Numbered from the stretch's first letter, positions 8,486 to 17,315 are shown. The stretch: 64,000 nt of DNA from Bacteroidota bacterium (GCA_016720935.1 JADKJP010000003.1:310001-374000); one strand, 5' to 3'. Notes: generated by a model not told the origin, from the letters alone. Made by a program: numbers and translations.

Positions 8486-9559
8486 TCACTTTTTCAATTT
8501 CACTACTGCATGTTCATTTTTATTTGCCAGCTGACCGCATGCTGCATCAATGTCTTTTCCCCGACTTCTCCGGATGTTTACAATAATACCGTGATCTTCG
8601 AGGTAATTTTTAAATGAATCAATTTTATCGTCCTTGGCATTTGTAAAATCACCGCCATCAATAGGATTATATTCTATCAGGTTCACCTTAGCTTTCACTT
8701 TTCTGCAAAAGGATTCCAGCTCTTTCGCGTCAATCAGTGAATCATTGAAGCCATTGAACACAATGTATTCAAATGTTACACGTGTTCCGGTTTTATCATA
8801 AAAGTAATTAAGAGATTCAGCCAGTGCATCCAGAGAATTACTTTCATTGATGGGCATGATCTGGTTGCGCTTGGTTTCATTCGCTGCATGTAGTGATAAG
8901 GCGAGATTAAATTTAACTTCATCGTCGCCTAACTTGCGAATCATTTTCGCGATGCCTGCTGTACTAACAGTAATTCTTTGGGGAGACATTCCTAACCCAT
9001 CCGGAGAAGTGATGCGTTCGATACTTTTTAAAACATTCGCGTAGTTGAGCAAGGGTTCTCCCATTCCCATGTATACGATATTGGAAAGTGGGATATTGTA
9101 ATTGGCCAACGCCTGTTCGCGGATGATGGCCACCTGGTCATAAATTTCATCCGCGTTGAGGTTTCGAAGTCTTTCCAGTTTTCCTGTCGCGCAAAATTTA
9201 CAGGTAAGACTACATCCTACCTGAGAAGAGACGCAGGCAGTCATCCTGGAATCCGTGGGGATCAAAACACCTTCTACAATATTTCCGTCAAATAATCTAA
9301 ACGCATTTTTTATCGTGCGGTCTTTACTAACCTGAAAAGTATCAATACTCACCGCTGGCAATGAATAATTCTGCTGCAGTTTCTCGCGGAGGCTTTTGGA
9401 AAGATTGCTCATCGCATCAAATGTCCTTGCGCTTTTCTGCCATAACCATTCCCATACCTGTACGGCCCTGAATTTTTGTTCACCTTGTTCTATGAACCAG
9501 TTTTCCAGGTCTTGTTTTGACAAATCACGGATATTTGGTTTGGATGGATGGGCATTCAT
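8486..9559 (-). CDS. rlmN: Dual-specificity rRNA/tRNA (adenine-C2) methyltransferase RlmN
   Basis: A 357-residue radical-SAM enzyme that methylates A2503 of 23S rRNA and, in many bacteria, A37 of some tRNAs. The iron-sulfur motif CxxxCxxC appears as CSLTCKFCATG. VYMGMGEPLLNY and SLHAANETKR follow in family order. The methyl-carrying Cys is expected near the C-terminus, and DAACGQL fits. The family N-terminus WLWQKSARTFDAM is present. Its -7 promoter element ends only four bases before the ATG, so the mRNA may be leaderless. Confidence 0.95.
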   Translation of the reverse strand: MNAHPSKPNIRDLSKQDLENWFIEQGEQKFRAVQVWEWLWQKSARTFDAMSNLSKSLREKLQQNYSLPAVSIDTFQVSKDRTIKNAFRLFDGNIVEGVLIPTDSRMTACVSSQVGCSLTCKFCATGKLERLRNLNADEIYDQVAIIREQALANYNIPLSNIVYMGMGEPLLNYANVLKSIERITSPDGLGMSPQRITVSTAGIAKMIRKLGDDEVKFNLALSLHAANETKRNQIMPINESNSLDALAESLNYFYDKTGTRVTFEYIVFNGFNDSLIDAKELESFCRKVKAKVNLIEYNPIDGGDFTNAKDDKIDSFKNYLEDHGIIVNIRRSRGKDIDAACGQLANKNEHAVVKLKK

Positions 9560-9563
9560 TTTA

Positions 9564-9571
9564 CAAAGGTA
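9564..9571 (-). promoter_or_regulatory. -7 promoter element of rlmN, very close to the start codon
   Basis: On the minus strand the bases read TACCTTTG, a perfect TAnnTTTG match. Four bases (TAAA) separate it from the rlmN ATG, so transcription would begin at or next to the start codon. No good -33 TTTG is seen at the usual distance. Confidence 0.6.
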
Positions 9572-9676
9572 GGGAATTTAAAGAGGCTTGTATTGAATCA
9601 ATTCCTAAGAATCGCCATTGGTGGACAAGGAAAGATTTTAATCTTTAAAATTATGAGTTAAGCTGTTAAAATGGTC

Positions 9677-9684
9677 TAAATTTG
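9677..9684 (+). promoter_or_regulatory. Candidate -7 element for the amidohydrolase gene
   Basis: TAAATTTG is a perfect match to TAnnTTTG, 29 bases before the amidohydrolase ATG in the divergent gap with rlmN. The -33 region is AT-rich without a clear TTTG. Confidence 0.5.
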
Positions 9685-9713
9685 ACAACGCAATTTGTTT
9701 TCACAATCAGATT

Positions 9714-10919
9714 ATGCGCTTTCTAAAGGCAGATTATATCTTTCCCATTTCATCAGCACCGGTAAAGGATGGGATTCTCATTCTTGACGATGAAGGGAAA
9801 GTTGTTGAAGTATTGGATCCGGCAATTGATCCTCAGAGCAGCACTCAGATTTTTGAGAAGGACGGGGAACTCGAGATTTTTAAAGGTTTGTTATGTCCGG
9901 GTTTTATCAATGCACACTGCCACCTTGAGCTTTCTCACATGAAAGGAAAGTTATCGGAAAAGCAAAAGCTTCCGGGGTTCCTCAGGCAGGTTTCTACGAT
10001 GCGGAATTCCGATGAGGCAGAAATAATTTCAGCAATGGAAGCTGCAGATGCGGAAATGGTTGCCAATGGAATTGTTGCTGTTGGAGACATATCGAATAAT
10101 GCACAGTCGTTTGACATAAAATTGAACAGCCGCATCGCGTATTATACATTTATTGAATTGTTCGACTTCCATCCCGATAGATCCAATGATGTTTTTAATA
10201 AAGGAAAAATGCTGTATGAACAATTAAAAGGAATTGGATTAAGGGGGTCTATAGTTCCACATGCTCCTTATACTGTGTCAAATAAATTATTGAAACTGAT
10301 CAATGATTTTGCCTATGAATCCGGAGAACTGATTTGTATTCATAACCAGGAAACACAGAGTGAAAATTCCATGTTCAAATTGAAGAATGGTGAGTTGTTT
10401 GAGTTTTTACAAGGCGCGACCAATTTGTACACACACTGGGAGCCGACCGGATTTGCATCTCTTGCGTCAAGTATTGTTCATCTTCCGAAGTGCAATAAAA
10501 TACAATTGGTTCATAATACTTATACTACTAGTGAGGATGTAAACTGGGCTCAATTGTATAGTATGCTGATGTGGTGGTGTTTTTGTCCAAATGCAAATCT
10601 GTTCATTGAAGATAAAATGCCGGATATTCCAATGTTTGTAAACCATGCAGCAAAAATCACTATCGGAACGGATAGCTACGCTTCAAATTGGTCGCTTTCA
10701 GTTTTCGACGAATTAAAGACTATACACAAACATTATCCCGAAATTAGTGTGCATAATTTACTCACTTGGGCAACATTGAACGGCGCGGAATACCTGGGAT
10801 TGCATCATTCTCTCGGAAGTTTCGATAAAGGGAAAAAGCCAGGTGTAAATCATATACTTGATCTTGAAAGCAATACGTTCCACCTGATGGAAAATTCACT
10901 GGTTATTCCTTTAGAATAA
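9714..10919 (+). CDS. Amidohydrolase / metal-dependent deaminase family protein
   Basis: A 401-residue member of the amidohydrolase superfamily (cytosine deaminase, S-adenosylhomocysteine/aminofutalosine deaminase branch). Metal ligands appear in order: HxH in INAHCHLEL, His of VPHAPYTVS, His of CIHNQETQSE, and Asp of IGTDSYASN. The PNANLFIED block is also typical of the deaminase branch. Such enzymes hydrolyse purine-like or futalosine-like substrates in the cytoplasm. The exact substrate cannot be told from sequence, and no menaquinone futalosine genes are adjacent. Transcribed alone from a perfect -7 element at 9677. Confidence 0.82.
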   Translation: MRFLKADYIFPISSAPVKDGILILDDEGKVVEVLDPAIDPQSSTQIFEKDGELEIFKGLLCPGFINAHCHLELSHMKGKLSEKQKLPGFLRQVSTMRNSDEAEIISAMEAADAEMVANGIVAVGDISNNAQSFDIKLNSRIAYYTFIELFDFHPDRSNDVFNKGKMLYEQLKGIGLRGSIVPHAPYTVSNKLLKLINDFAYESGELICIHNQETQSENSMFKLKNGELFEFLQGATNLYTHWEPTGFASLASSIVHLPKCNKIQLVHNTYTTSEDVNWAQLYSMLMWWCFCPNANLFIEDKMPDIPMFVNHAAKITIGTDSYASNWSLSVFDELKTIHKHYPEISVHNLLTWATLNGAEYLGLHHSLGSFDKGKKPGVNHILDLESNTFHLMENSLVIPLE

Positions 10920-10931
10920 TGGAATTGGTCA

Positions 10932-10939
10932 TATTTTTG
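10932..10939 (+). promoter_or_regulatory. -7 promoter element of the secreted-protein gene
   Basis: TATTTTTG is a perfect TAnnTTTG match, 16 bases before the ATG at 10956. It begins 12 bases after the amidohydrolase stop, so the downstream gene has its own promoter. Confidence 0.5.
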
Positions 10940-10955
10940 CATAAGATCTATTACT

Positions 10956-11777
10956 ATGAAAAAAATCTCTACACTTCTACTATTCCTCGCAGTTCTTTCC
11001 TTGACACAATCAGCTTTCGCGCAGGTTTATCCTTTCAATGATGATTTTGAAAACGCGACAGCTTTTCAAACACCTGCGGGTTATTCGGGTGACATTACAG
11101 TTTATCTTGTACATGGAACCGGAAGTTCAAAAGGGCCTACAGCTTTTATGAATAATTTTAATGCAAAGGATTCTCTGGAAACTCCTTTGATCGGCACTTT
11201 GAATTCGAACAGTGGTCTTAGTTTTGACTGGAGAATTATCAGCTCCACTCTTTATCCATCTACGACTACATCCCTTGTTGCCGGAGAAGAGTTTAGTGTG
11301 TTAGTAAGCGCAAATGGAGGAAACTATGTTTCCGTTTTTACTGTGAATGCTTCCAATTACACTCCAACATTGGATTTTGCACACGTAAATATTCCTTTGG
11401 GTAGTTTTTCGGGAAGCAATATCACTTTGAAATTTCTTGCTAAACGATCCGCTTCGAATCCCGATGAGTACTTTGCTGATTTCGATAATTTATCAGTCAG
11501 CGATACTTCAGGGACCTCTGGAATCTCATCGAACGGTGCACCAAGAGGAATTGAACTTTATCCAAATCCTGCCAGGGATCGTGTGACGGTAACATGGCCG
11601 GGAAATTCAGGGGCGCAAATATCGATGTATAATATTTTGGGAAAATCAGTGATGGAGAGAAATTTTGAAACAGGATATTCCGCCGAATTGGATATTTCAA
11701 ACATGCCTCAAGGCGTCTACTATTTGAAAATTCTGAGTGGTGAAATTCACAGGACTTTAAGATTCAAAAAAGACTAA
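10956..11777 (+). CDS. Secreted protein with T9SS sorting domain, cleaved-adhesin-like
   Basis: A 273-residue exported protein. Signal peptide MKKISTLLLFLAVLSLTQSA ends near FAQ. The middle (PFNDDFENA, TPLIGTL, LSFDWRI, DEYFADFDNLSV) resembles the jelly-roll cleaved-adhesin or choice-of-anchor J type domain found in Bacteroidota surface proteins. From about residue 195 (GIELYPNPARDRVTV to LRFKKD) there is a clear type A T9SS sorting domain. Probably a surface-bound or released adhesin; no enzyme motif. A strong terminator follows directly. Confidence 0.82.
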   Translation: MKKISTLLLFLAVLSLTQSAFAQVYPFNDDFENATAFQTPAGYSGDITVYLVHGTGSSKGPTAFMNNFNAKDSLETPLIGTLNSNSGLSFDWRIISSTLYPSTTTSLVAGEEFSVLVSANGGNYVSVFTVNASNYTPTLDFAHVNIPLGSFSGSNITLKFLAKRSASNPDEYFADFDNLSVSDTSGTSGISSNGAPRGIELYPNPARDRVTVTWPGNSGAQISMYNILGKSVMERNFETGYSAELDISNMPQGVYYLKILSGEIHRTLRFKKD

Positions 11778-11792
11778 TTGGACTTCTTCAAG

Positions 11793-11820
11793 AGCCTCCC
11801 GGATTCCGGGGGGCTTTTTT
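11793..11820 (+). terminator. Intrinsic terminator after the T9SS protein
   Basis: A ten-pair stem (one T-G pair; left arm AGCCTCCCGG, loop ATT, right arm CCGGGGGGCT) is followed by six T. Classic rho-independent structure on the plus strand. Confidence 0.92.
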
Positions 11821-11944
11821 ATTTTGATGATGCTTGTCATAAACGGGGAATTCTTTCAGGTGTAGTTTTGAGAAAAATCCCATCAAAATTTAAGATATTG
11901 AATAGCAATACATTGTATTGGAAAAGATAAAAACATATTTCTTA

Positions 11945-11961
11945 TTTAGAATCATTCTAAA
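11945..11961. promoter_or_regulatory. Perfect 17-bp dyad, Fur/DtxR-like operator
   Basis: TTTAGAATCATTCTAAA is a perfect inverted repeat with 8-base arms and a single central C. Its 15-base core has the 7-1-7 architecture of Fur-type boxes. It lies nine bases upstream of the -7 element at 11971, covering the -33 zone, where a repressor would block RNA polymerase. The downstream operon encodes an outer-membrane barrel and a haem lipoprotein, which fits iron control. The regulator family is inferred from geometry only. Confidence 0.65.
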
Positions 11962-11970
11962 TAAAATATT

Positions 11971-11978
11971 TAGTTTTG
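11971..11978 (+). promoter_or_regulatory. -7 promoter element of the barrel / haem-lipoprotein operon
   Basis: TAGTTTTG matches TAnnTTTG exactly and lies 20 bases before the ATG at 11999. It excludes the earlier in-frame ATG at 11918, which would lie upstream of the promoter. Confidence 0.6.
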
Positions 11979-11998
11979 CCTCCGATAAATTAAACTCT

Positions 11999-12793
11999 AT
12001 GAAAGCAATCTACTTCTTCCTGATTCTCTCTCTCAGTTTCGTTACAGGCTATTCTCAGGACCGCATTTTTACCCGAACATATCAGAGTAATGTACTTCCG
12101 GCCGGAGCCATGGAATTGGAATACTGGAACACCCTGCGTAGTGGGAAAGAACATTTTTACAATGCATTGGATCAGCGTCTGGAATTGGAAATTGGTTTAG
12201 GGAAAAAATTACAAACTTCATTTTATCTCAATTTCAATAGTGTAGCATATAGTCCGAATGATAGCGTGATATTCAAAGAACATTCCATCAGTTGTTCGAG
12301 TGAATGGAAGATAAAACTCAGTGATCCGGTTGCTAATGCGGTTGGTTCTGCTTTGTATGCGGAAATTGGATTCGATGGACAGGAACTGGAGTTGGAGGGT
12401 AAGCTTATCCTCGATAAACAAGTTGATAAAAATATTTTCGCTGCGAACATAGTTGGCGAGTATGAAATGGAGTTCGAAGCTGAAGATGGAAAAATTGAAA
12501 CGGAAGTTGAAACTCCATTTGAACTTGATCTTGCCTACATGCGTTTGCTGGGAAAATCAGCAGGTCTTGGTTTGGAGGTTCGTAATCACAACGAGGTCAA
12601 AGAAGGAGAGTGGGAAAATTCAGTCTGGTTCGCCGGACCAAGTGTTCATTTCCGTGGGGACAGATGGTTCATCAACTTAAATGTGCTTCCTCAATTGTTC
12701 AATGCAAAAAAAGAGGAAGGCTCTAAAGAGAATCTGGATCTCGATGAGCATGAAAAAGTGGAAGCACGCTTGTTGTTATCTTTTTCATTTTAA
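11999..12793 (+). CDS. Predicted outer-membrane beta-barrel protein
   Basis: A 264-residue protein not matched to a named family. A signal peptide starts at this ATG (MKAIYFFLILSLSFVTGYSQ). The rest consists of alternating hydrophobic/polar strands ending in the aromatic-rich ARLLLSFSF, an outer-membrane barrel C-terminus. The start at 11999 is preferred over 11918 because only the former begins a signal peptide and follows the -7 element at 11971. Seventeen bases separate it from the c-haem lipoprotein gene, so the two form an operon behind the 11945 dyad. The pair suggests an envelope redox or metal function, but no substrate can be named. Confidence 0.7.
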   Translation: MKAIYFFLILSLSFVTGYSQDRIFTRTYQSNVLPAGAMELEYWNTLRSGKEHFYNALDQRLELEIGLGKKLQTSFYLNFNSVAYSPNDSVIFKEHSISCSSEWKIKLSDPVANAVGSALYAEIGFDGQELELEGKLILDKQVDKNIFAANIVGEYEMEFEAEDGKIETEVETPFELDLAYMRLLGKSAGLGLEVRNHNEVKEGEWENSVWFAGPSVHFRGDRWFINLNVLPQLFNAKKEEGSKENLDLDEHEKVEARLLLSFSF

Positions 12794-12810
12794 TTTAAAA
12801 TTTTATTCTC

Positions 12811-13140
12811 ATGTGGAGGAGAATGCAAATTTCTAAATGCATTGGTGCTGCCGGAATCATTTTATTTATGGTGGCATGCGGAGCCGGTTCTTCCATGCTC
12901 AGGCCAGTCGAAGCGGATGTATTGAAGATGCAAAACAGTGGTCATCAGGTAAGCCTGGACTCATTAAAAAGCGGATTCAAATTGTACACTGATCACTGTA
13001 GCGGTTGTCACAATTTGCACAAGCCCAAAGAAAAGTCGAAGGAGAGTTGGGAAGCATTGTTACCTGAGATGTTTCACAGAACAAAACTGGCTGAATCTGA
13101 GCAGGAATTGGTCAAACTCTATCTCTATTCCAAGCTATAA
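12811..13140 (+). CDS. Small c-type haem lipoprotein
   Basis: A 109-residue protein with an N-terminal hydrophobic segment ending in a lipobox-like FMVACGAG, so the Cys would be lipidated. A single c-haem motif CSGCH follows with LHKP (residues about 68-75). A downstream PEMFHRTKL could supply the Met ligand of a class I monohaem cytochrome. Only about 75 residues follow the lipobox, near the minimum for a cytochrome c fold. It is the second gene after an outer-membrane barrel and probably faces the periplasm. Electron partner unknown. Confidence 0.72.
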   Translation: MWRRMQISKCIGAAGIILFMVACGAGSSMLRPVEADVLKMQNSGHQVSLDSLKSGFKLYTDHCSGCHNLHKPKEKSKESWEALLPEMFHRTKLAESEQELVKLYLYSKL

Positions 13141-13366
13141 GCTGTTTACCAAGCAATTGACTCCCTTCAGAGAAAAATTATCCTCTTTTTAACACAATTT
13201 TCTTTAAATTTCTTCAGAATATTTGCCAAAAAGTAACGTTTTTCACGTTAATTCAGTATACTAGCTGCTTAAAGGGATGAACTATAATGAGATTCTTTTA
13301 TGGAATTTTGTTGACATCCTGCCTGCAATATTTGTATATTAGATAAAACCTGATTTAACCCCGGAG

Positions 13367-14932
13367 ATGCATCGCATTAAACACCTCCTGCACTATATTT
13401 TTGTGTCAGCCACGATAATGGCTGCTCAATTGCCTTTGCGTGCCGGTGCCGTTGATCCGGTCAGGGATGATAGTGTTTCTGTCATTGATTATGCTCAGTT
13501 GTCACGGCAGTTTGTTTACGATGCCGATACTTCGCTTCAGGTTAACGAATCAGAGGTTCGCGCAGGTTTGCTTTATGATGCGGTGAATAAGAAAATCATC
13601 TGGCAGAAAAATATGGGCAGCGCATATCCAATCGCTTCGCTGACCAAGATGATGGTTGCTTTGTTAACAGTGGAAGATGTAAAGGCCGGTAAATTCAGTT
13701 GGGAAGATAATGTGCATTGGGTACGAGAAACCATAACAGGAAGAAGACACAAGAGAAAGAAGGTTTATACTTCTGTAAATTATACTTTGCGTGACGTATT
13801 CAAAGCAGCCATGATTGCCTCGAATAACGAATGCGCGGAGCAGATGGCACGTTACATCAGTTGTGGTGACCTGAAAGCTTCCGTTGACAGAATGAACAGC
13901 AGGGCTCATGAACTGGGAATGACTGATACCTATTATGGAAATCCTACCGGTTTGCCTGCTGCGCATTCCAGTATGGATAATTCATCCAGTCCAACGGATC
14001 AACTTCTTCTCACCCTTGAATTGCTCAAGTACGATGAAGTCCTGGAGATTGCCGGAATGGGTTACGCTTCGATCGATAACGGAAGATCCACAAGTGTAAT
14101 TCGTAATCACAATCGTCTCACCATTGATTACAGTGGTGTTGTTGATGGACTCAAAACCGGTTATACCCGCCGTGCCGGATTTTGTCTTGTTGCCACTGTG
14201 AATAAATGTGAGCACCGTTTGGTAAGTATCGTTTTTGGTTGCCGTGGTCCTCAAATCAGAAATGAAGTTGTACGGGATATGTTCAGTGATTATTATTCTG
14301 CTATTGCTCTCGATCGCCTTGGCGGGGAACATGGACCGGTACCTGTACTTGCACCAGTAGCAAATTTGAATGTGGAGAGTGTATCCGGTGAATATGCTAC
14401 AGTTGTAGAAAAAGTTCGCAAAACTCACCTTGTTAAAAGAGGAGAAACGCTGAGCCAAATTGCTTCACGGTACAATTGTACGGTGAGTCAGCTTCGTGCC
14501 TGGAACAAAAGGGCCTTACGTCAGAAATATCCAATCAGCGGACAAAGACTTGCTATATATACTACTGTTTGTCACAAGGTCTTTATTAAGAAACCTGCAA
14601 ATGGTACAGAGGAAGAAGACGATAAACCAATCCTTTCAGAGGATGAAAAAGATGTATTGTCACAAGCTGTACCTGATGATTTCCAGAATCAGAAGGCAGC
14701 GGAAACTGCAGCCAAGGTAAATACTAACGAAGCAGTTAACACCACTCCTTCAGTGCCGGCTAAAATTGACTCCCGTTTTGTCTATCATACCGTAGCTCCT
14801 GGTGACACTTTGTTTAGCATTGCCAGGAAATATGAAGGAGCAACTGTTGAACAACTGAAGTCGATCAACAACATTTCCAATATCCACGGGCTCAAACCGG
14901 GGATGAAAATTAAAATCCCTGTACAAGGTTAA
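13367..14932 (+). CDS. D-alanyl-D-alanine carboxypeptidase (S11) with two LysM domains
   Basis: A 521-residue exported penicillin-binding protein that trims the terminal D-Ala from murein pentapeptides. Catalytic motifs are SLTK (Ser 91, Lys 94), SNN (152-154) and KTG (263-265), all as in PBP5/DacA. The usual C-terminal amphipathic anchor is replaced by two LysM modules (VKRGETLSQIASRY near residue 365 and VAPGDTLFSIARKY near residue 475), joined by an acidic linker. These bind peptidoglycan directly. An N-terminal signal segment is present. Gene alone; a weak promoter-like AATATTTG lies at 13327-13334. Confidence 0.9.
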   Translation: MHRIKHLLHYIFVSATIMAAQLPLRAGAVDPVRDDSVSVIDYAQLSRQFVYDADTSLQVNESEVRAGLLYDAVNKKIIWQKNMGSAYPIASLTKMMVALLTVEDVKAGKFSWEDNVHWVRETITGRRHKRKKVYTSVNYTLRDVFKAAMIASNNECAEQMARYISCGDLKASVDRMNSRAHELGMTDTYYGNPTGLPAAHSSMDNSSSPTDQLLLTLELLKYDEVLEIAGMGYASIDNGRSTSVIRNHNRLTIDYSGVVDGLKTGYTRRAGFCLVATVNKCEHRLVSIVFGCRGPQIRNEVVRDMFSDYYSAIALDRLGGEHGPVPVLAPVANLNVESVSGEYATVVEKVRKTHLVKRGETLSQIASRYNCTVSQLRAWNKRALRQKYPISGQRLAIYTTVCHKVFIKKPANGTEEEDDKPILSEDEKDVLSQAVPDDFQNQKAAETAAKVNTNEAVNTTPSVPAKIDSRFVYHTVAPGDTLFSIARKYEGATVEQLKSINNISNIHGLKPGMKIKIPVQG

Positions 14933-14985
14933 GAATTCTTTAGGATTCTGATTTTCTCTTATTTTTACAGCATAAATTATTTACC

Positions 14986-15558
14986 ATGATGAGAAAATTG
15001 TCAATGGTCATGATACTCATGACTCTCAGCGTACATTTTTCAAATGCGCAAAAAAATGCTGCTCCCATGCCTATGCCAGCCATGCCGGTGGACAGTATTA
15101 CCCGTTTGATCACGTATGAAGAAGTGATCGAAGTACAGAATCTTAAGGCTGAAATACTTTATTCCAGAATCCTGGCTTGGTTTCGTACCTACTATAAAAA
15201 CCCTACCGAAGTGATTCGCGAGAATGATTCATTGAAGTTCAGGGTTGTCGGGAAACCAAGGTTTAAAATCTTCAATCCTGCCGATAAAGAAGGAACAAAA
15301 ACGGATGCCGGTCTGGTGCAATACACGCTTACTGTCGCTGCAAAGGATGGAAGATTTAAGTATGAGTTTACCGCTTTCAACTGGAAGCAGGCCTCCTATT
15401 ATCCAAGTGAACGCTGGATGGATACAAAAGCACAAATGTATACTCCGGTTTACAACGATTATCTCCTCCAGGTTGATACCTATACAAAGGAAACCATCAA
15501 CAGTCTGAAAAACGCTGTCACAAAAGACAAGCCTGTGAAAGATAAAGACAATTGGTAA
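14986..15558 (+). CDS. DUF4468-like exported protein
   Basis: A 190-residue protein with a signal peptide (MMRKLSMVMILMTLSVHFSNA) and a Met/Pro-rich stretch (PMPMPAMP). The domain following fits DUF4468 (TBP-like fold): ITYEEVIEVQNLKAEILYSR, then AWFRTYYKN, TLTVAAKDGRFKYEFT and a Tyr-rich late part. These periplasmic proteins are common in Bacteroidota and have no known function. A strong bidirectional terminator follows. Confidence 0.75.
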   Translation: MMRKLSMVMILMTLSVHFSNAQKNAAPMPMPAMPVDSITRLITYEEVIEVQNLKAEILYSRILAWFRTYYKNPTEVIRENDSLKFRVVGKPRFKIFNPADKEGTKTDAGLVQYTLTVAAKDGRFKYEFTAFNWKQASYYPSERWMDTKAQMYTPVYNDYLLQVDTYTKETINSLKNAVTKDKPVKDKDNW

Positions 15559-15578
15559 TCACTCCAGTTGAAGAAAAT

Positions 15579-15609
15579 AAAGGGTTTGATGATTATCAAA
15601 CCCTTTTTT
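15579..15609. terminator. Bidirectional intrinsic terminator between convergent genes
   Basis: A perfect 12-pair stem (left arm AAAGGGTTTGAT, loop GATT) with T-rich tails on both strands. It lies between the DUF4468-like gene and ispD, which converge, and can serve both. Confidence 0.93.
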
Positions 15610-15631
15610 ATTTCAAATGAACCAGAGGTAT

Positions 15632-16306
15632 TTAATCTTTGTCCTGAGAAAGAATCGCACTGGCGATTAACAAATCTTCCGGATTGGTAATTTTAAGATT
15701 TTGTTTTTCACCTTCAATAAGGTGGACAGGGATTCCTGATTGTTCAAGGACAGAAGCTTCATCCGTGAAGGATGGGTCTTCAGGTTGTTCAAACGCTTTT
15801 TTTAAAGTCGATGAATTAAAGCATTGAGGTGTTTGAACAATCACAAAATCGTTTCGGTTCACCTGTTTGCTTTTTTCTCCAACGATTTGTCGAATGGAAT
15901 CGTTCACGGGTATGACAGGAACAGCTGAGCCATTGTTTTCAGCCTCCTGAAAACAACGTTGCAATAAATCATTGCTGATTAATGGCCGCACAGCATCATG
16001 AACGGCGACAATGGATTCATTTGGGACAAGTGCCAGGCCGTTGGCTACTGATTGATGTCTTGTTTTTCCTCCGAATGCTACCCTTAACGGATGCATGAAT
16101 GAATATTGTTTTCGAATATTTTCCCAGGTCGCTATTTCATTTTCCGGGAGAACAAGAATGATATTAATGGAAGAGTCGTACTTTATAAATTGATCCAGTG
16201 TATGCAGGAGTATTGGTTTATTACCCAATACTAAAAATTGTTTTGGGATAGCCGATTTCATTCTTGTTCCCGAACCACCTGCAACTACGATACAATATTT
16301 ATTCAT
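15632..16306 (-). CDS. ispD: 2-C-methyl-D-erythritol 4-phosphate cytidylyltransferase
   Basis: A 224-residue IspD that makes CDP-methylerythritol in the MEP isoprenoid pathway. The nucleotide-binding start VVAGGSGTRMKSAIPKQF carries the conserved Gly-rich loop, Arg and Lys. VAVHDAVRPLIS and VPVNDSIRQI are the substrate blocks. LKITNPEDLLIA is the typical C-terminal segment. Length is normal. It supplies precursors for the polyprenyl and undecaprenyl synthases elsewhere in the window. Confidence 0.95.
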   Translation of the reverse strand: MNKYCIVVAGGSGTRMKSAIPKQFLVLGNKPILLHTLDQFIKYDSSINIILVLPENEIATWENIRKQYSFMHPLRVAFGGKTRHQSVANGLALVPNESIVAVHDAVRPLISNDLLQRCFQEAENNGSAVPVIPVNDSIRQIVGEKSKQVNRNDFVIVQTPQCFNSSTLKKAFEQPEDPSFTDEASVLEQSGIPVHLIEGEKQNLKITNPEDLLIASAILSQDKD

Positions 16307-16337
16307 CCTTCTCAGCTAAATAATTTCGGGAATACTA

Positions 16338-17315
16338 TCAGATTTTTGCAAGCAGGGAAAGATAACCTGAGTATTTCATTTTCCAGTATAAAAGTATGAT
16401 AAATACTGTCCAGAAAAGCGCCATCATTCCAATGCTAACCAACAGGGCTTTCGGGACCAATGAAAAGGAATACGGTCGTGCGTATTGCATGAACATGATT
16501 GATGGCAGGTTCTTTTCTTTGATGAGCTGAAGGGCCAGGGTCTGATAGCGTTGGATTTTAATGAGATCTGTGTTCGATGCTTCCATCTCAACGATCATTC
16601 CTGTTAATTTCTGCTGCAGTTCCAGTAAAGTTTGAGTGTTTTGTTTTCGGTTTTCAAGATCAGCAACAATCGCATTCATCTTCGATAACAACGCTTCGAT
16701 TTCCCTTTTTCGTGTCTGATTTGTTTTTTGAATATCCTGAATCAGGCTATTGTAAATGGTAATCTTTCTTTGTACTCCTTCTGAGAGGATGATTTTGTTT
16801 TGCTTGTCGACAAAATATATGATTTCATTCGCCATCTCCGCCGCGAGATAGCGGTATTCATCGTTCACGGTAACAGTAACCAGATTGAAGGGTGATTTTT
16901 TTATTTCAATATTATTTCTGAGACGATTGGCGACCTTTTCAAAACTGAATTCTTTTGTGGAGTCAATGTGATAATGTTCAAAAAGTTTGAACTTTCGAAT
17001 AAGATAATTTTGGGTTCTGGAACTCAGGATCAGCTGGTAAACACGGTTAAAACTTTCGCCGGTCAGCAATCCATCCAGAGGTTTCGTTTCATTATTTTGA
17101 GTTGTTAGAGAAACAGAGTTGATGTCATTAATATAAAAAGAGGCGGAGGAAGAGTAGGTAAGAATCCTTGTTTTGCTATACCAAAATGTGAAACCTCCGA
17201 TTCCAATAGAAATTATGAGAATCAACCATTTGAGCTTACTCACAGCATGCACAAGGTCATGTGTGCTAACATTTCTTGATTTTATCTGGGGTGGATTAGT
17301 TTTCGGAGATTCCAT
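16338..17315 (-). CDS. Wzz-like polysaccharide chain-length / export membrane protein
   Basis: A 325-residue protein with a membrane segment near residues 30-45 (LKWLILIISIGIGGFTFWY), a large extracytoplasmic part with coiled-coil character in the middle (RKREIEALLSKMNAIV), and a second membrane segment at the end (VSIGMMALFWTVFIILLYW). This topology is that of Wzz/GumC-type polysaccharide co-polymerases. There is no cytoplasmic kinase domain. It is divergent from an O-antigen ligase-like gene 95 bases away, supporting a role in surface polysaccharide. Confidence 0.7.
   Translation of the reverse strand: MESPKTNPPQIKSRNVSTHDLVHAVSKLKWLILIISIGIGGFTFWYSKTRILTYSSSASFYINDINSVSLTTQNNETKPLDGLLTGESFNRVYQLILSSRTQNYLIRKFKLFEHYHIDSTKEFSFEKVANRLRNNIEIKKSPFNLVTVTVNDEYRYLAAEMANEIIYFVDKQNKIILSEGVQRKITIYNSLIQDIQKTNQTRKREIEALLSKMNAIVADLENRKQNTQTLLELQQKLTGMIVEMEASNTDLIKIQRYQTLALQLIKEKNLPSIMFMQYARPYSFSLVPKALLVSIGMMALFWTVFIILLYWKMKYSGYLSLLAKI

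Noticed and set aside
13982..14458. 158-codon minus-strand open frame
   Set aside because: Antisense to the D,D-carboxypeptidase between its catalytic and LysM parts; no recognisable protein features.
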